From assembly GCA_039030335.1 (NCBI GenBank), contig JBCCEJ010000087.1, positions 1 to 24,231 of the forward strand: 24,231 bases of DNA, written 5' to 3'. This DNA is from JBCCEJ01 sp039030335. Lineage in GTDB: Bacteria; Pseudomonadota; Gammaproteobacteria; HK1. Below are positions 16,033 through 23,353 of this stretch, piece after piece (position 1 is the first letter of the stretch; each line of letters begins with the position of its first letter). Below the pieces are notes generated by a model. That model was not told the DNA's origin. It worked only from the letters and a program-made list of their open reading frames with translations, and made no database searches. The translations under genes and the position numbers were made by a program.

Positions 16033-16443
16033 TCAGGTGGCGTCCCGTTGCCCGAACCGTCGCTGCACGTAGCTCGAGCGCAGCAGGAACATGGCGAGCA
16101 CGATGTACAGCACGTATTCGGCTCCCATGATGAAAAAGCGCTTGTTGCCGCCGCCGAACGCATTGAAATCCAATGTCTCCACGAAACAGAGCGTTGCGAG
16201 CGTGGCGTACATCGTAATCGTGGCGAACGGCGTATGGCGCCACCGCAGCACGAAGCCCACCAGGAAGAGTGCACCCGTGGAGGTGGCCAGCAGCCAGTGC
16301 AGGAACTGCGTGCCAGGTGGGAAGTTTTTGTCCTGCAAGCCGAACGCGACCGACGGCAGGAAATACTCGACAAAGCCGAGAACACCCCAGACCACCAGCA
16401 GGACCTTTATGGCGATCAGTACATACGTGAAGTATCGGCCCAT
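16033..16443 (-). CDS. Four-TM integral membrane protein of unknown function
   Basis: A 136-residue protein with four predicted membrane segments: about 6-27 (YVLIAIKVLLVVWGVLGFVEYF), 45-66 (TQFLHWLLATSTGALFLVGFVL), 74-91 (TITMYATLATLCFVETL) and 104-122 (FIMGAEYVLYIVLAMFLL). The topology resembles small DoxX/DUF-type inner-membrane proteins, but I do not recognise a family signature. Charged residues cluster in the loops and at the C terminus (QRRFGQRDA). AGGAG lies about 10 nt upstream of ATG 16443. Probably the first gene of a pair with the SDR-like protein. Confidence 0.72.
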   Translation of the reverse strand: MGRYFTYVLIAIKVLLVVWGVLGFVEYFLPSVAFGLQDKNFPPGTQFLHWLLATSTGALFLVGFVLRWRHTPFATITMYATLATLCFVETLDFNAFGGGNKRFFIMGAEYVLYIVLAMFLLRSSYVQRRFGQRDAT

Positions 16444-16543
16444 AGTGTTCAGTCTCCTGGTGCGTCGAGTATCGGAAGGACTGCAGTTCAGCCGACGCGG
16501 GCCCCGCTACCAAAACTCTGGCGTGCCTTCTTCCCGCCAATCG

Positions 16544-17389
16544 TCAGACCGGTACATCGCCCTGCACGGTGGTCCGGTGCATGTGGCGGGTATACCGGGT
16601 GTCGTCGTAGGGTTGCGCGAAATGCATCGTGCAGCGGTTATCCCAGAAGACGACGTCATGGTTTTGCCACTGATGGCGATAGACGAACGCGTCGGATGTG
16701 CAATGTGCGTATAGCTCGTCCAGCAGCCTGGCGCTTTCGTCGTCGCCGAGGCCCGCGATGTACTTCAGTATTTTCCCGCCGAGATAAAGCGCCTTGCGCC
16801 CGGTTTCCGGGTGAGTGCGCACGATCGGATGCGCATTGCCGGGCAGGCGGTTCTTCTGCTCTTCGCTCAGGCTGAACGCCTTATGGCTGTGGTTGTAGAT
16901 GTGCACACCTTGCAGACCGTCGAGACGTTTCCTCAGCTCTTGCGAAAGGGTTTCGTACGCACGCGTCATATCGCAAAACCACGTATCGCCGCTGCCGTCC
17001 GACGGAATCTCCCTCGCGTAAAGAAACGATCCCAATGCGGGTTTCGTCTCGTAAGACTGATCGGTATGCCAATACCGGCCCGCGTCAGGAAGCCCGACGT
17101 ACTTGCCGTCTTTGGTCTTGTTGGAGACCAACAGAATTTCTGGATGCCCTTCCAGCAGCTGGTCTTGCAGAACGTGGATCGCAAGCGGGCCAAACCGTCT
17201 CGAGAACGCGATCTGTTGTGCGGGCGTGATGTCCTGATCGCGGATGACGATGACGCCGTGTTCGAGATGGGCGGCCTTGATCACTTCGAACTGCGCGTCG
17301 TCATCAAGCCGGCCGAGATCCGCGCCTCGAACTTCAGCAAAAAAACCCGATTCGGTGAGCGGGTTGACCCGAATACCTGCAACGGACAC
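16544..17389 (-). CDS. TauD/TfdA-family alpha-ketoglutarate-dependent dioxygenase
   Basis: A 281-residue Fe(II)/2-oxoglutarate dioxygenase of the TauD/TfdA family, near the usual 280. The iron triad is visible: H108 and D110 in YWHTDQSYE and H256 in WDNRCTMHFA. R268 and R272 in TRHMHRTTVQGD fit the 2-oxoglutarate carboxylate site. These enzymes hydroxylate taurine, sulfonates, aryloxyacetates or alkyl sulfates; the substrate is not predictable here. The start is GTG 17389 because GGAGAGG lies about 6 nt upstream and the family N terminus starts there, although the frame extends to 17491. A sulfur link with the thiol dioxygenase at 9315 is possible but unproven, as no sulfonate ABC transporter is present. 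Confidence 0.88.
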   Translation of the reverse strand: MSVAGIRVNPLTESGFFAEVRGADLGRLDDDAQFEVIKAAHLEHGVIVIRDQDITPAQQIAFSRRFGPLAIHVLQDQLLEGHPEILLVSNKTKDGKYVGLPDAGRYWHTDQSYETKPALGSFLYAREIPSDGSGDTWFCDMTRAYETLSQELRKRLDGLQGVHIYNHSHKAFSLSEEQKNRLPGNAHPIVRTHPETGRKALYLGGKILKYIAGLGDDESARLLDELYAHCTSDAFVYRHQWQNHDVVFWDNRCTMHFAQPYDDTRYTRHMHRTTVQGDVPV

Positions 17390-17532
17390 GAGCGCCTCTC
17401 CTGATCGAGCACCAGTCTTCGCACATGTAACCAGACCCTGACACAGTCGGTCTCGTATCGCACGCGGGATGAAGTCGACAGGTCCGATCACGATGTTCTG
17501 GTCCGGCGCGCGTGGTCGAAGAAAGGCCTTGC

Positions 17533-18513
17533 CTATCCTGACAGCCAGTGCCCCACGAACCCCGCTCCCGTCGCGCCAGCGACCGCCAGACCGATGTACA
17601 GCACGAAGACGCCGGCGCGGACGATCGCGGCGACGGCAATGGCCGCGTACAGACTGACCGCTGCCCCCGAGACGAGCAACGCCAGCGCGGCGCCGAATCC
17701 CATGCCCTTGTCCATCAGGGCCCGCACCAGCGGCAACGCCGCAAAGCCGTCGAGGTAGAGCGGTGCACCCAACGCGGCTGCGAGCGGCACCGCGAACGCG
17801 CTGCCATCACCGAACGCGTGTGCGACCCAATGCATGGGAACCAGCGCCTGTACGAACACCTCCAGGGTCAACGCCAGTGCCAACCATCGAACCGCCAGCC
17901 GGGCGTTCGCGAGGGTTTCACGCCACCAAGACTCTCCGGCTGCGCAACTCAGCGCGTCCACGTAGCTGGTGCGCATCCAGGTTGAACCGCTGCCCGAGAA
18001 AGCCGGCAAGACCGACGTGATCGCGCCGGCGAAGATACCTACCCCAAACGCTGCGAGCGTCTTCGCGACTGCAAACGGCACGCCGAGGATCGCGATGGTC
18101 GCGAAGACCATGGCCGGCCCCATCACGGGAGACGAGATCCAGAACGCCATGACCGGAGCCAGCGGGACTCCGCGCCGGAGCAGTGCGGCGATAATCGGCA
18201 GCACGCCGAGTCCACACACCGGTGTCACGGTTCCGGCAATGCTTGCGAGCACGACGGCCCGGAACGGGTGTCCGCGGATCCAACCGAGTGTCCGGTCGGC
18301 CCAGTTGCCGCGCGCCAATGCGCTCGCAAGCACCGCGCCGATCAGTACCACTGGCGTCAGCCATGCGAGGCCGACCACAACCTCGCGTACCATCAGCCAC
18401 CCCCTTTCCAGGACCGCCGTGCCGAGCACGAGCAGCACGGATGTGGCCACCCAGGTCAGCGCCTCCGGACTACCGGTCATGCGCCGCCGTTCAGTTCGCA
18501 TCTTGTTCGCCAT
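17533..18513 (-). CDS. Permease of the YraQ/ArsP family (DUF318)
   Basis: A 326-residue inner-membrane protein with about eight to nine hydrophobic segments in two repeats. The first repeat has the family core TPVCGLGVLPIIAALLRRG (97-115, Cys at 100) followed by FWISSPVMGP; the second has GAPLYLDGFAALPLVRALMDKG. This is the pattern of the permease family that includes ArsP, which exports trivalent methylarsenicals, and YraQ. The usual double Cys region is reduced to one Cys here, so arsenical export is not assured. It is divergent from a LysR regulator with 80 nt between them, suggesting LysR control. ATG 18513 is the first of three possible Met (M1, M5, M12). Confidence 0.85.
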   Translation of the reverse strand: MANKMRTERRRMTGSPEALTWVATSVLLVLGTAVLERGWLMVREVVVGLAWLTPVVLIGAVLASALARGNWADRTLGWIRGHPFRAVVLASIAGTVTPVCGLGVLPIIAALLRRGVPLAPVMAFWISSPVMGPAMVFATIAILGVPFAVAKTLAAFGVGIFAGAITSVLPAFSGSGSTWMRTSYVDALSCAAGESWWRETLANARLAVRWLALALTLEVFVQALVPMHWVAHAFGDGSAFAVPLAAALGAPLYLDGFAALPLVRALMDKGMGFGAALALLVSGAAVSLYAAIAVAAIVRAGVFVLYIGLAVAGATGAGFVGHWLSG

Positions 18514-18537
18514 GTGCCCATGCTGCTGGCACGGGCC

Positions 18538-18559
18538 TAATAAGTTAAACGAGTTATTA
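18538..18559. promoter_or_regulatory. AT-rich palindrome, candidate LysR operator
   Basis: TAATAA (18538-18543) and TTATTA (18554-18559) form a 6-bp inverted repeat with a 10-nt spacer, in the 80-nt gap between the divergent permease and LysR genes. The spacing and AT-rich arms in a GC-rich background fit a LysR-type T-N11-A class site. It would overlap both promoters. Confidence 0.5.
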
Positions 18560-18593
18560 TCGAAAGATTGATGAGAAAAATGGGTTAGTTCGG

Positions 18594-19454
18594 ATGCAGC
18601 CTCGACTCGAATGGTTTGAGACGTTTCTTGCCATCGCGGAACACCAGAGCTTTACCGGTGCCGGTGAAAGGCTCGCGAGAAGTCAGTCCGCGGTCAGCCT
18701 GCAGCTTCGACAGCTCGAAGCCCTGACCGGCAGGGCGCTGTTCGAGCGCGACACTCGCCACGTGAGGTTGACGGCGGCCGGAGAACGCATGATTCCGGCT
18801 GCCCATCGGGCGCTCGAGGCGGCTCAAGCCGCACTCAGAACATCGGCTGACGCGGGCCGCAGGCTATTGAAGGTGGGTGTACCCGAGGAGTATGTGGATC
18901 GCCTGGTTCCTGCGCTTGTTCAACACACCCGGGGTGAAGATCCCGGCGTCGCCTTCGAGGTCGAGTGCGCGCCGTCAGCGGAGCTGGAAGCCCGGTTGAA
19001 CGCCAGGGATATCGCACTTGCCTTTGTGCTGGCCGATGAAGTGCGCGCGGAAGGTGAACTGGTCGCTACCGACCCGATTCGATGGTTGCAGGCATCAGGC
19101 AGCACCGTTTCGACGGAACGCCCCCTGCCGGTAGCACTGTTCGACCGCGACTGCAGCTGGCGCAATCGCGCGCTGAAGGCGCTAGACAACGCAGGAATCG
19201 ATTACCGGATTGCGGTTACCAGCAGCAGCGTGGCGGGCGTGCGTGCCGGGATTCGCGCTGGCATCGCGGTTGGTGCGCTGGCCGAATCGACCGCGGGGCC
19301 CGCTCTCGAAGACCTGGTCGGGCCCAGCGCACCACCTCCGCTAGGCAGAAGCCGGCTCGTCATGTTGGGTGACGTACCGGATGATGCGCATCTCGCGGCC
19401 GCGCTTGCGCGCGTGCGTCGCCTTCTCACTTCGAACCGGTCTGCGTGCGAGTAG
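18594..19454 (+). CDS. LysR-family transcriptional regulator
   Basis: A 286-residue LysR-type regulator. The N-terminal winged helix-turn-helix covers about residues 3-62: LEWFETFLAIAEHQSFTGAG, ARSQSAVSLQLRQLE, then LFERDTRHVRLTAAG, a near-consensus LysR start. Residues about 88-280 form the periplasmic-binding-protein-like effector domain (LKVGVPEEYVDRLVPAL onward). The effector is unknown. Divergent orientation to the YraQ/ArsP-type permease, with a palindrome between, suggests it controls that gene and itself. ATG 18594 has a poor SD but sits exactly at the family N terminus. A strong hairpin lies 179 nt downstream. Confidence 0.92.
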   Translation: MQPRLEWFETFLAIAEHQSFTGAGERLARSQSAVSLQLRQLEALTGRALFERDTRHVRLTAAGERMIPAAHRALEAAQAALRTSADAGRRLLKVGVPEEYVDRLVPALVQHTRGEDPGVAFEVECAPSAELEARLNARDIALAFVLADEVRAEGELVATDPIRWLQASGSTVSTERPLPVALFDRDCSWRNRALKALDNAGIDYRIAVTSSSVAGVRAGIRAGIAVGALAESTAGPALEDLVGPSAPPPLGRSRLVMLGDVPDDAHLAAALARVRRLLTSNRSACE

Positions 19455-19632
19455 ACCGCTCGATTCCGTAACGTCCCGCTGGGATTCGAGCCCTTGCGGC
19501 GCGTCGGCTCACACCTGTCCACGACACAGGCGCACGAGCGGTCCGGTTCCCGCGGCTCGGCAAGCGGCGCTCGTGCAGTTGGAAATGCGACCGGCGCCTG
19601 CCGCGTCTCAGAAATGCGGGACCGGAGTGGGT

Positions 19633-19664
19633 GCCCGGATCACCGATGCGTCGGTGATCCGGGC
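19633..19664. terminator. Perfect 14-bp stem with TGCG tetraloop between convergent genes
   Basis: GCCCGGATCACCGA (19633-19646) is followed by TGCG and its exact reverse complement TCGGTGATCCGGGC (19651-19664). It sits in the 257-nt gap between the convergent LysR and VPEID-type genes, which otherwise holds no gene. Bidirectional termination is the simplest role. The lack of a T-run leaves open an RNA-stability element or a protein-binding site. Confidence 0.55.
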
Positions 19665-19711
19665 GTGGTCAGTTGTCCAGTCCAGCGCGCATCCGCCGGC
19701 ACCGGGAGCCT

Positions 19712-20332
19712 TCAGGCTGGGAGCGCGTTCTTGGACGCAGTGGGCCGGCGTGCGAAGGCGCCCGCGCGGTCTAGGCGCAAACCCAGGAATCCGAGCAACA
19801 GCGCGACCGCAGCTGCCGCGGCATTACCATCGATCTCAGGAATGCCGGTTACGCTGACGAGTGAAAACACCCCCGACGCGCCGCCAGTGTCGGCGGTGCC
19901 ACCCACGCCACCGCCGCGATTGGCGAAATCGCCAGTCGCGCTGTTCACGAAGATGACAGTACCGGTCGAACTCGTCTGCAGGAACATCGCCCAGTCGACG
20001 AGATTGCCGGAGCTGTCCGTGGAAAAGCTGAAACCGTCAGGATGTACTGTCTGGATGACCAACGGAGTGCTTGGCGTTGACTGGGCGGTAAACTCCACTG
20101 CGGCGAGGTTGCCCTCGTAACGGTCGGACGCCAGGTTCAGGCAGGAACCGCCGGGCAGTGTCGCGCAATCCAGCGAGAACGTACCGATGACGGAATCCGC
20201 GTCCGTGAAAACACCGTTGCCGCTCACGAAGTTTGCGCCTACGTAGGCGTAGTTGAAGACGGCTGCCTGCACAGTCGCCACAGAGGCAAGCGCCATGATC
20301 ACTACGGCGCCGATCGTCTTGCTCATCGTCAT
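19712..20332 (-). CDS. Secreted protein with VPEID-CTERM-type exosortase sorting signal
   Basis: A 206-residue exported protein. Residues 1-23 are a Sec signal peptide (TMSKTIGAVVIMALASVATVQA, cleavage before AVF). The mature part is Ser/Thr/Gly-rich, with two Cys (C56, C64) and a low-complexity GGGVGGTADTGGASG region (140-154). At 164-168 it reads IPEID, then a hydrophobic helix AAAAAVALLLGFLGL and a basic tail RLDR...RR: the tripartite plan of PEP-CTERM signals, specifically the VPEID type handled by XrtE exosortases. It is thus probably cleaved and placed on the cell surface or in extracellular matrix. Start ATG 20332 has GGGAG 7 nt upstream; the frame is open to 20425. Divergent from the TPR and exosortase genes. 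Confidence 0.85.
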   Translation of the reverse strand: MTMSKTIGAVVIMALASVATVQAAVFNYAYVGANFVSGNGVFTDADSVIGTFSLDCATLPGGSCLNLASDRYEGNLAAVEFTAQSTPSTPLVIQTVHPDGFSFSTDSSGNLVDWAMFLQTSSTGTVIFVNSATGDFANRGGGVGGTADTGGASGVFSLVSVTGIPEIDGNAAAAAVALLLGFLGLRLDRAGAFARRPTASKNALPA

Positions 20333-20401
20333 GGGAAGGCTCCCGAGTTGTCGAACTGGTGACTCACCCATGGGTGGCCGTTTTCTTGATCTGCGACAAC
20401 G

Positions 20402-20421
20402 CGAACCAGCTTCCTGGTTCG
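20402..20421. repeat. 8-bp inverted repeat in the 5' leader of the VPEID gene
   Basis: CGAACCAG and CTGGTTCG are exact reverse complements around a CTTC spacer, about 70-90 nt upstream of the leftward substrate gene. In RNA of that gene it would form a stem with a GAAG loop; in DNA it could be an operator. Confidence 0.5.
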
Positions 20422-20470
20422 ACACGACCCCTTTTTTATTTGCAGTTGGGATCTCTCAGAAGCTTATTTT

Positions 20471-20500
20471 GCGTGCTTCCATCTAGCGATGCTAGCACGC
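20471..20500. repeat. 7-bp inverted repeat enclosing a smaller palindrome
   Basis: GCGTGCT (20471-20477) and AGCACGC (20494-20500) pair. Inside and overlapping is CTAGC-GAT-GCTAG (20483-20495), giving two mutually exclusive pairings. Lies between the two divergent transcription units. Confidence 0.4.
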
Positions 20501-20591
20501 GGCAGCGGGATGTTGAGAGGTCAATTTTTGGGGCAGACCAACAAGCGCTCAGGCTTGCACGTATTGGCTGCGACTAGAGCGGCCAATTGAA

Positions 20592-20619
20592 TTGAATCGG
20601 CCCGCTCGAAGCTTATACT
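20592..20619 (+). promoter_or_regulatory. Candidate sigma-70 promoter for the TPR-exosortase unit
   Basis: TTGAAT (20592-20597; 4 of 6 to TTGACA) is 16 nt from TATACT (20614-20619; 5 of 6 to TATAAT). It would start transcription near 20626, about 58 nt before the TPR gene ATG. Confidence 0.45.
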
Positions 20620-20683
20620 GACGACGCCAAATTCCACGGGGTCTGCGTTTGCGCGGACGCCAAAGCTCGGGCGAGTTCTGACG

Positions 20684-23338
20684 ATGTCCAAACGCATGCG
20701 TCCTGGTACCAGGCGTCTCATCAAGTGGTTCGCATCGGGGCTCGCCGCGATGGTGCTGCTGGTGGTGCTCGTGGTCTGGGGATTGCCCGACCCATCCGCC
20801 GCCGATCACCTGGAGGCGGCCCAGGCGTTTGAGGCGGCGGGCAGTTTCGCCGAGGCGGAAGATTCGCTCAAACGCGCGCTTGAAATCGATGCCGCGCATG
20901 TCGAAGCGCGCTGGACGCTGGCGTCGCTCTACTTGCGGCTGGGCCATGGTTATGCGGCGCGTCTTGGTTTCGAGCAGGCGCTGACGCAGGGCTACCGCGG
21001 TGCAGATGCTGAGACGAACCTGTTTCGCGCACGCATGTTGACCGGTGAACACCCGGTCGTAGTGGACGAACTCAGCAAGCGCGCCGGCCGGGAGAAGTCT
21101 CTCCCGCTCTCGGTGCTGCTCGCAGAGGCGCTGATCGGTACGCAGGAGTTCGGGGAGGCGGAACAGGTACTGGATGCCGCCAGGCGGAGATTCGGCGCCG
21201 ATCCGGAGCTGGCCCGGGTCAACGCCCTGCTCGCGATCGCCCAGAACCAGTTTGAACGCGCCTCGGAGATCGTGAATGCATCGCCCGAGCTGCTGGAGCC
21301 GACGCCCGGCAATCTGCGTATGCGTGGTGACCTGGCTCTCGGCCGCCGGGATGCGCAAGGGGCCTTCAAGGCGTTTCAAGACGCGGTGAAGGCGGATCCG
21401 TATCACCTGGATGGTCAGTTCGGATTGGTGCGTGCCCAGATCCTGTCGAACCGCGTGATCGAGGCCGAGGCGACCCTGCTGCAGATCTTCGAGAATCGTC
21501 CACGCGACCCGAGGGTCGATTATCTGCAGGCGGTTGCCGCCTACCGTCGCGCCGACGTCTCGACCGCCAAGTCGAAACTTCACCAGGTACTTGGCATGGC
21601 GCCGCAGCATCTCGCATCCATAACCTTGCTGAGCAATATCCATATAGGCGCCAAGGAATTCGATGCGGCCGAGGCTTTGCTGGAGCGGGCGATCGCGGCG
21701 GCGCCCGGGCAACCTTCCAGCCTCATGCTGTTGGCGGATGTGCACATCCGAAAGTCCGACGGGGTCAAAGCGCTGAGAGTGTTGTCGCCTTTGCTCGAGG
21801 GTAGTTTCCGCAGCCCGCAGCTCTACGGCCTCGCGAGTCGCGCACACCGCGTCGAGGACGAGCTCGAACAGGCCTTCTCCTATCAGGTGCGCGCGCACCT
21901 GCTGGCCGGCGATTTAGCCAGAGCGCGGGAGGCCGCGGATGACTTCGCGCGCGAGCAGCCGGATTCGGCGGCACCGCTCATCTTCATGGGCGTGATCCAC
22001 GAGCGTGAACGCAACGAGCTGAGTGCACGCGCTGTTTACGAAGAGGCGCTGCTGATGGATGGGTCCAATCCGGCCGGTGCGTTAAACCTTGCCCGACTGG
22101 ACGCGAGCGGGGGTGACCTGGAAGCTGCGCGCGCACGCTACGAAGGGGTGCTCGCGAAGAACCCCGGCGAACTGACCGCGTTGATGGGGCTCGCGACGGT
22201 CGAGGCGCGCACTGGGGGACGTGACAAGGCCGTTGAATTGCTGGAGCGGGCGCGTAAGGCGCATGCGAAATCCCTCGAGCCGCGACTGCGGTTGCTGTCC
22301 CACTACCTGGCGAGCGCGCAACCGAAGGTTGCGCTGTCGATCGCACGGGAAGCCGCCGCGATAGCGCCCAAGAACCCCGCGGCCATTCTGGGGCTCGCGC
22401 GCGCCCAGGGCGCGGCCGGCGCGTCTGGCGCCGCGCTGCGGACCCTCGGCAACGTGCTGAAGCAGTTTCCGAAGTTCAGTGCCGCGCACGCCGAGCAGGG
22501 TCGCGTGCTGGAGTCGTTGGGTCGCAACGAAGAAGCGCGGGCGAGTTTTCGCAGAGCCATAGACACCGACACGTCGCGCCTCGCCAGTCAGATCGCGCTG
22601 ACGCGCCTCGAGATTCGCACGGGCGCGTTCGATCAGGCCGCGTCGATCATCGCAAAGCTGAAGGAAGCGCAGGCCGATGAATCCCTGCCGTTTGAACTCG
22701 CCGGCGAACTGGAACTCGCGCGCGGGCGTCTCGACGATGCGTTGGCCGAGTACGAACAGGCGTACGAGCGCGCGCCGTCCGGTCAGCTGCTGGTAAAACG
22801 TGTCGGAGTGCATCGGGCAAGGGGCGAGACCGATCTCGCCGCTCAGCTGATGGGCGACTGGCTCAGGCGTAATCCGGAGGATACGCTGATGCAGTTTGCG
22901 ATCGCCCAGACGGCGCAACTGGATGGCGATGTGCGGAAAGCCGAAACGGCGTACCGTGAGATTTTAGGACGCGCGCCCGACTTCGTGCCCGCTCTGAACA
23001 ACCTCGGTATGTTGTTGCTGAAGCGTGCGCCCGACGAAGGCGCCAATCTCATCTCGAAGGCGTACGAGCTGGCTCCGACCGACGCCGTGGTGCGTGACAG
23101 CTACGGCTGGCTGCTTGTACAGCAGGGCAAGCTGGAAGATGCCATTTCGCTGTTGCGCACCGTCGTTAGACAGGCACCTGGTCTACCGGACGCCAAATAT
23201 CACCTCGCGGTCGCTCTCGCACGGTCGAATCTCAAGGTGTCGGCGCGGCGGTTGCTGGAAGAGTTGCTGAAGCGCAAGGAGAGTTTTTCAGACCGTAACG
23301 CGGCCGCGGACCTGCTTGCGGAGTTGAAGACTGGCTGA
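20684..23338 (+). CDS. PrsT-like TPR-repeat protein of an exosortase/PEP-CTERM system
   Basis: An 884-residue protein. Residues about 13-34 (KWFASGLAAMVLLVVLVVWGL) form one N-terminal membrane anchor after a basic start, so the rest is predicted periplasmic. From residue 42 to the end it is tandem tetratricopeptide repeats, for example AAQAFEAAGSFAEAEDSLKRALEIDAAH, AFKAFQDAVKADPYH, AEALLERAIAAAPG and ALAEYEQAYERAPSG (partial quotes of each unit). Size and architecture match the roughly 900-residue TPR proteins (PrsT) that accompany EpsH/XrtA-type exosortase loci. The role is probably as scaffold in export of surface protein or exopolysaccharide. The exosortase follows after 15 nt, implying one operon. 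The SD is weak (GGGCGAG). Confidence 0.85.
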   Translation: MSKRMRPGTRRLIKWFASGLAAMVLLVVLVVWGLPDPSAADHLEAAQAFEAAGSFAEAEDSLKRALEIDAAHVEARWTLASLYLRLGHGYAARLGFEQALTQGYRGADAETNLFRARMLTGEHPVVVDELSKRAGREKSLPLSVLLAEALIGTQEFGEAEQVLDAARRRFGADPELARVNALLAIAQNQFERASEIVNASPELLEPTPGNLRMRGDLALGRRDAQGAFKAFQDAVKADPYHLDGQFGLVRAQILSNRVIEAEATLLQIFENRPRDPRVDYLQAVAAYRRADVSTAKSKLHQVLGMAPQHLASITLLSNIHIGAKEFDAAEALLERAIAAAPGQPSSLMLLADVHIRKSDGVKALRVLSPLLEGSFRSPQLYGLASRAHRVEDELEQAFSYQVRAHLLAGDLARAREAADDFAREQPDSAAPLIFMGVIHERERNELSARAVYEEALLMDGSNPAGALNLARLDASGGDLEAARARYEGVLAKNPGELTALMGLATVEARTGGRDKAVELLERARKAHAKSLEPRLRLLSHYLASAQPKVALSIAREAAAIAPKNPAAILGLARAQGAAGASGAALRTLGNVLKQFPKFSAAHAEQGRVLESLGRNEEARASFRRAIDTDTSRLASQIALTRLEIRTGAFDQAASIIAKLKEAQADESLPFELAGELELARGRLDDALAEYEQAYERAPSGQLLVKRVGVHRARGETDLAAQLMGDWLRRNPEDTLMQFAIAQTAQLDGDVRKAETAYREILGRAPDFVPALNNLGMLLLKRAPDEGANLISKAYELAPTDAVVRDSYGWLLVQQGKLEDAISLLRTVVRQAPGLPDAKYHLAVALARSNLKVSARRLLEELLKRKESFSDRNAAADLLAELKTG

Positions 23339-23353
23339 GCGTCGTCAGTTGCC

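Larger units (their letters stand above)
20333..20683. other. Noncoding divergent control region of the exosortase module
   Basis: A 351-nt region between the leftward VPEID-type substrate gene and the rightward TPR gene, without a convincing gene. It is visibly more AT-rich than its surroundings, with T-runs near 20431-20440, 20466-20470 and 20522-20528. It holds two inverted repeats and a candidate sigma-70 promoter, listed separately. No sigma-54 GG-N10-GC element of the kind used by some PEP-CTERM loci was found by eye. Confidence 0.6.

Noticed and set aside
15978..16385. N-terminal extension of the SDR-like frame
   Set aside because: The extra ~136 codons are an out-of-phase reading of the four-TM membrane gene; the Rossmann motif begins right after ATG 15977.
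19369..19857. Forward open frame bridging the end of the LysR gene and the VPEID gene
   Set aside because: Overlaps two convincing genes out of frame, lacks SD and domain signature, and runs through the 14-bp hairpin.
20402..20441. Stem-loop followed by T-run as a rightward intrinsic terminator
   Set aside because: The T-run starts about 9 nt after the stem and no gene is transcribed rightward into this site; a leader or operator role for the leftward gene is more likely.
20333..20683. Sigma-54 promoter such as those seen at some PEP-CTERM loci
   Set aside because: No GG-N10-GC pair in the proper context was found on either strand; the sigma-70-like element at 20592-20619 is better.
20549..21898. 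Long (449-codon) open frame on the minus strand
   Set aside because: It is antisense to the TPR gene, is rich in Arg/Gly/Gln without domain pattern, and has the look of a shadow frame produced by GC-rich coding DNA.
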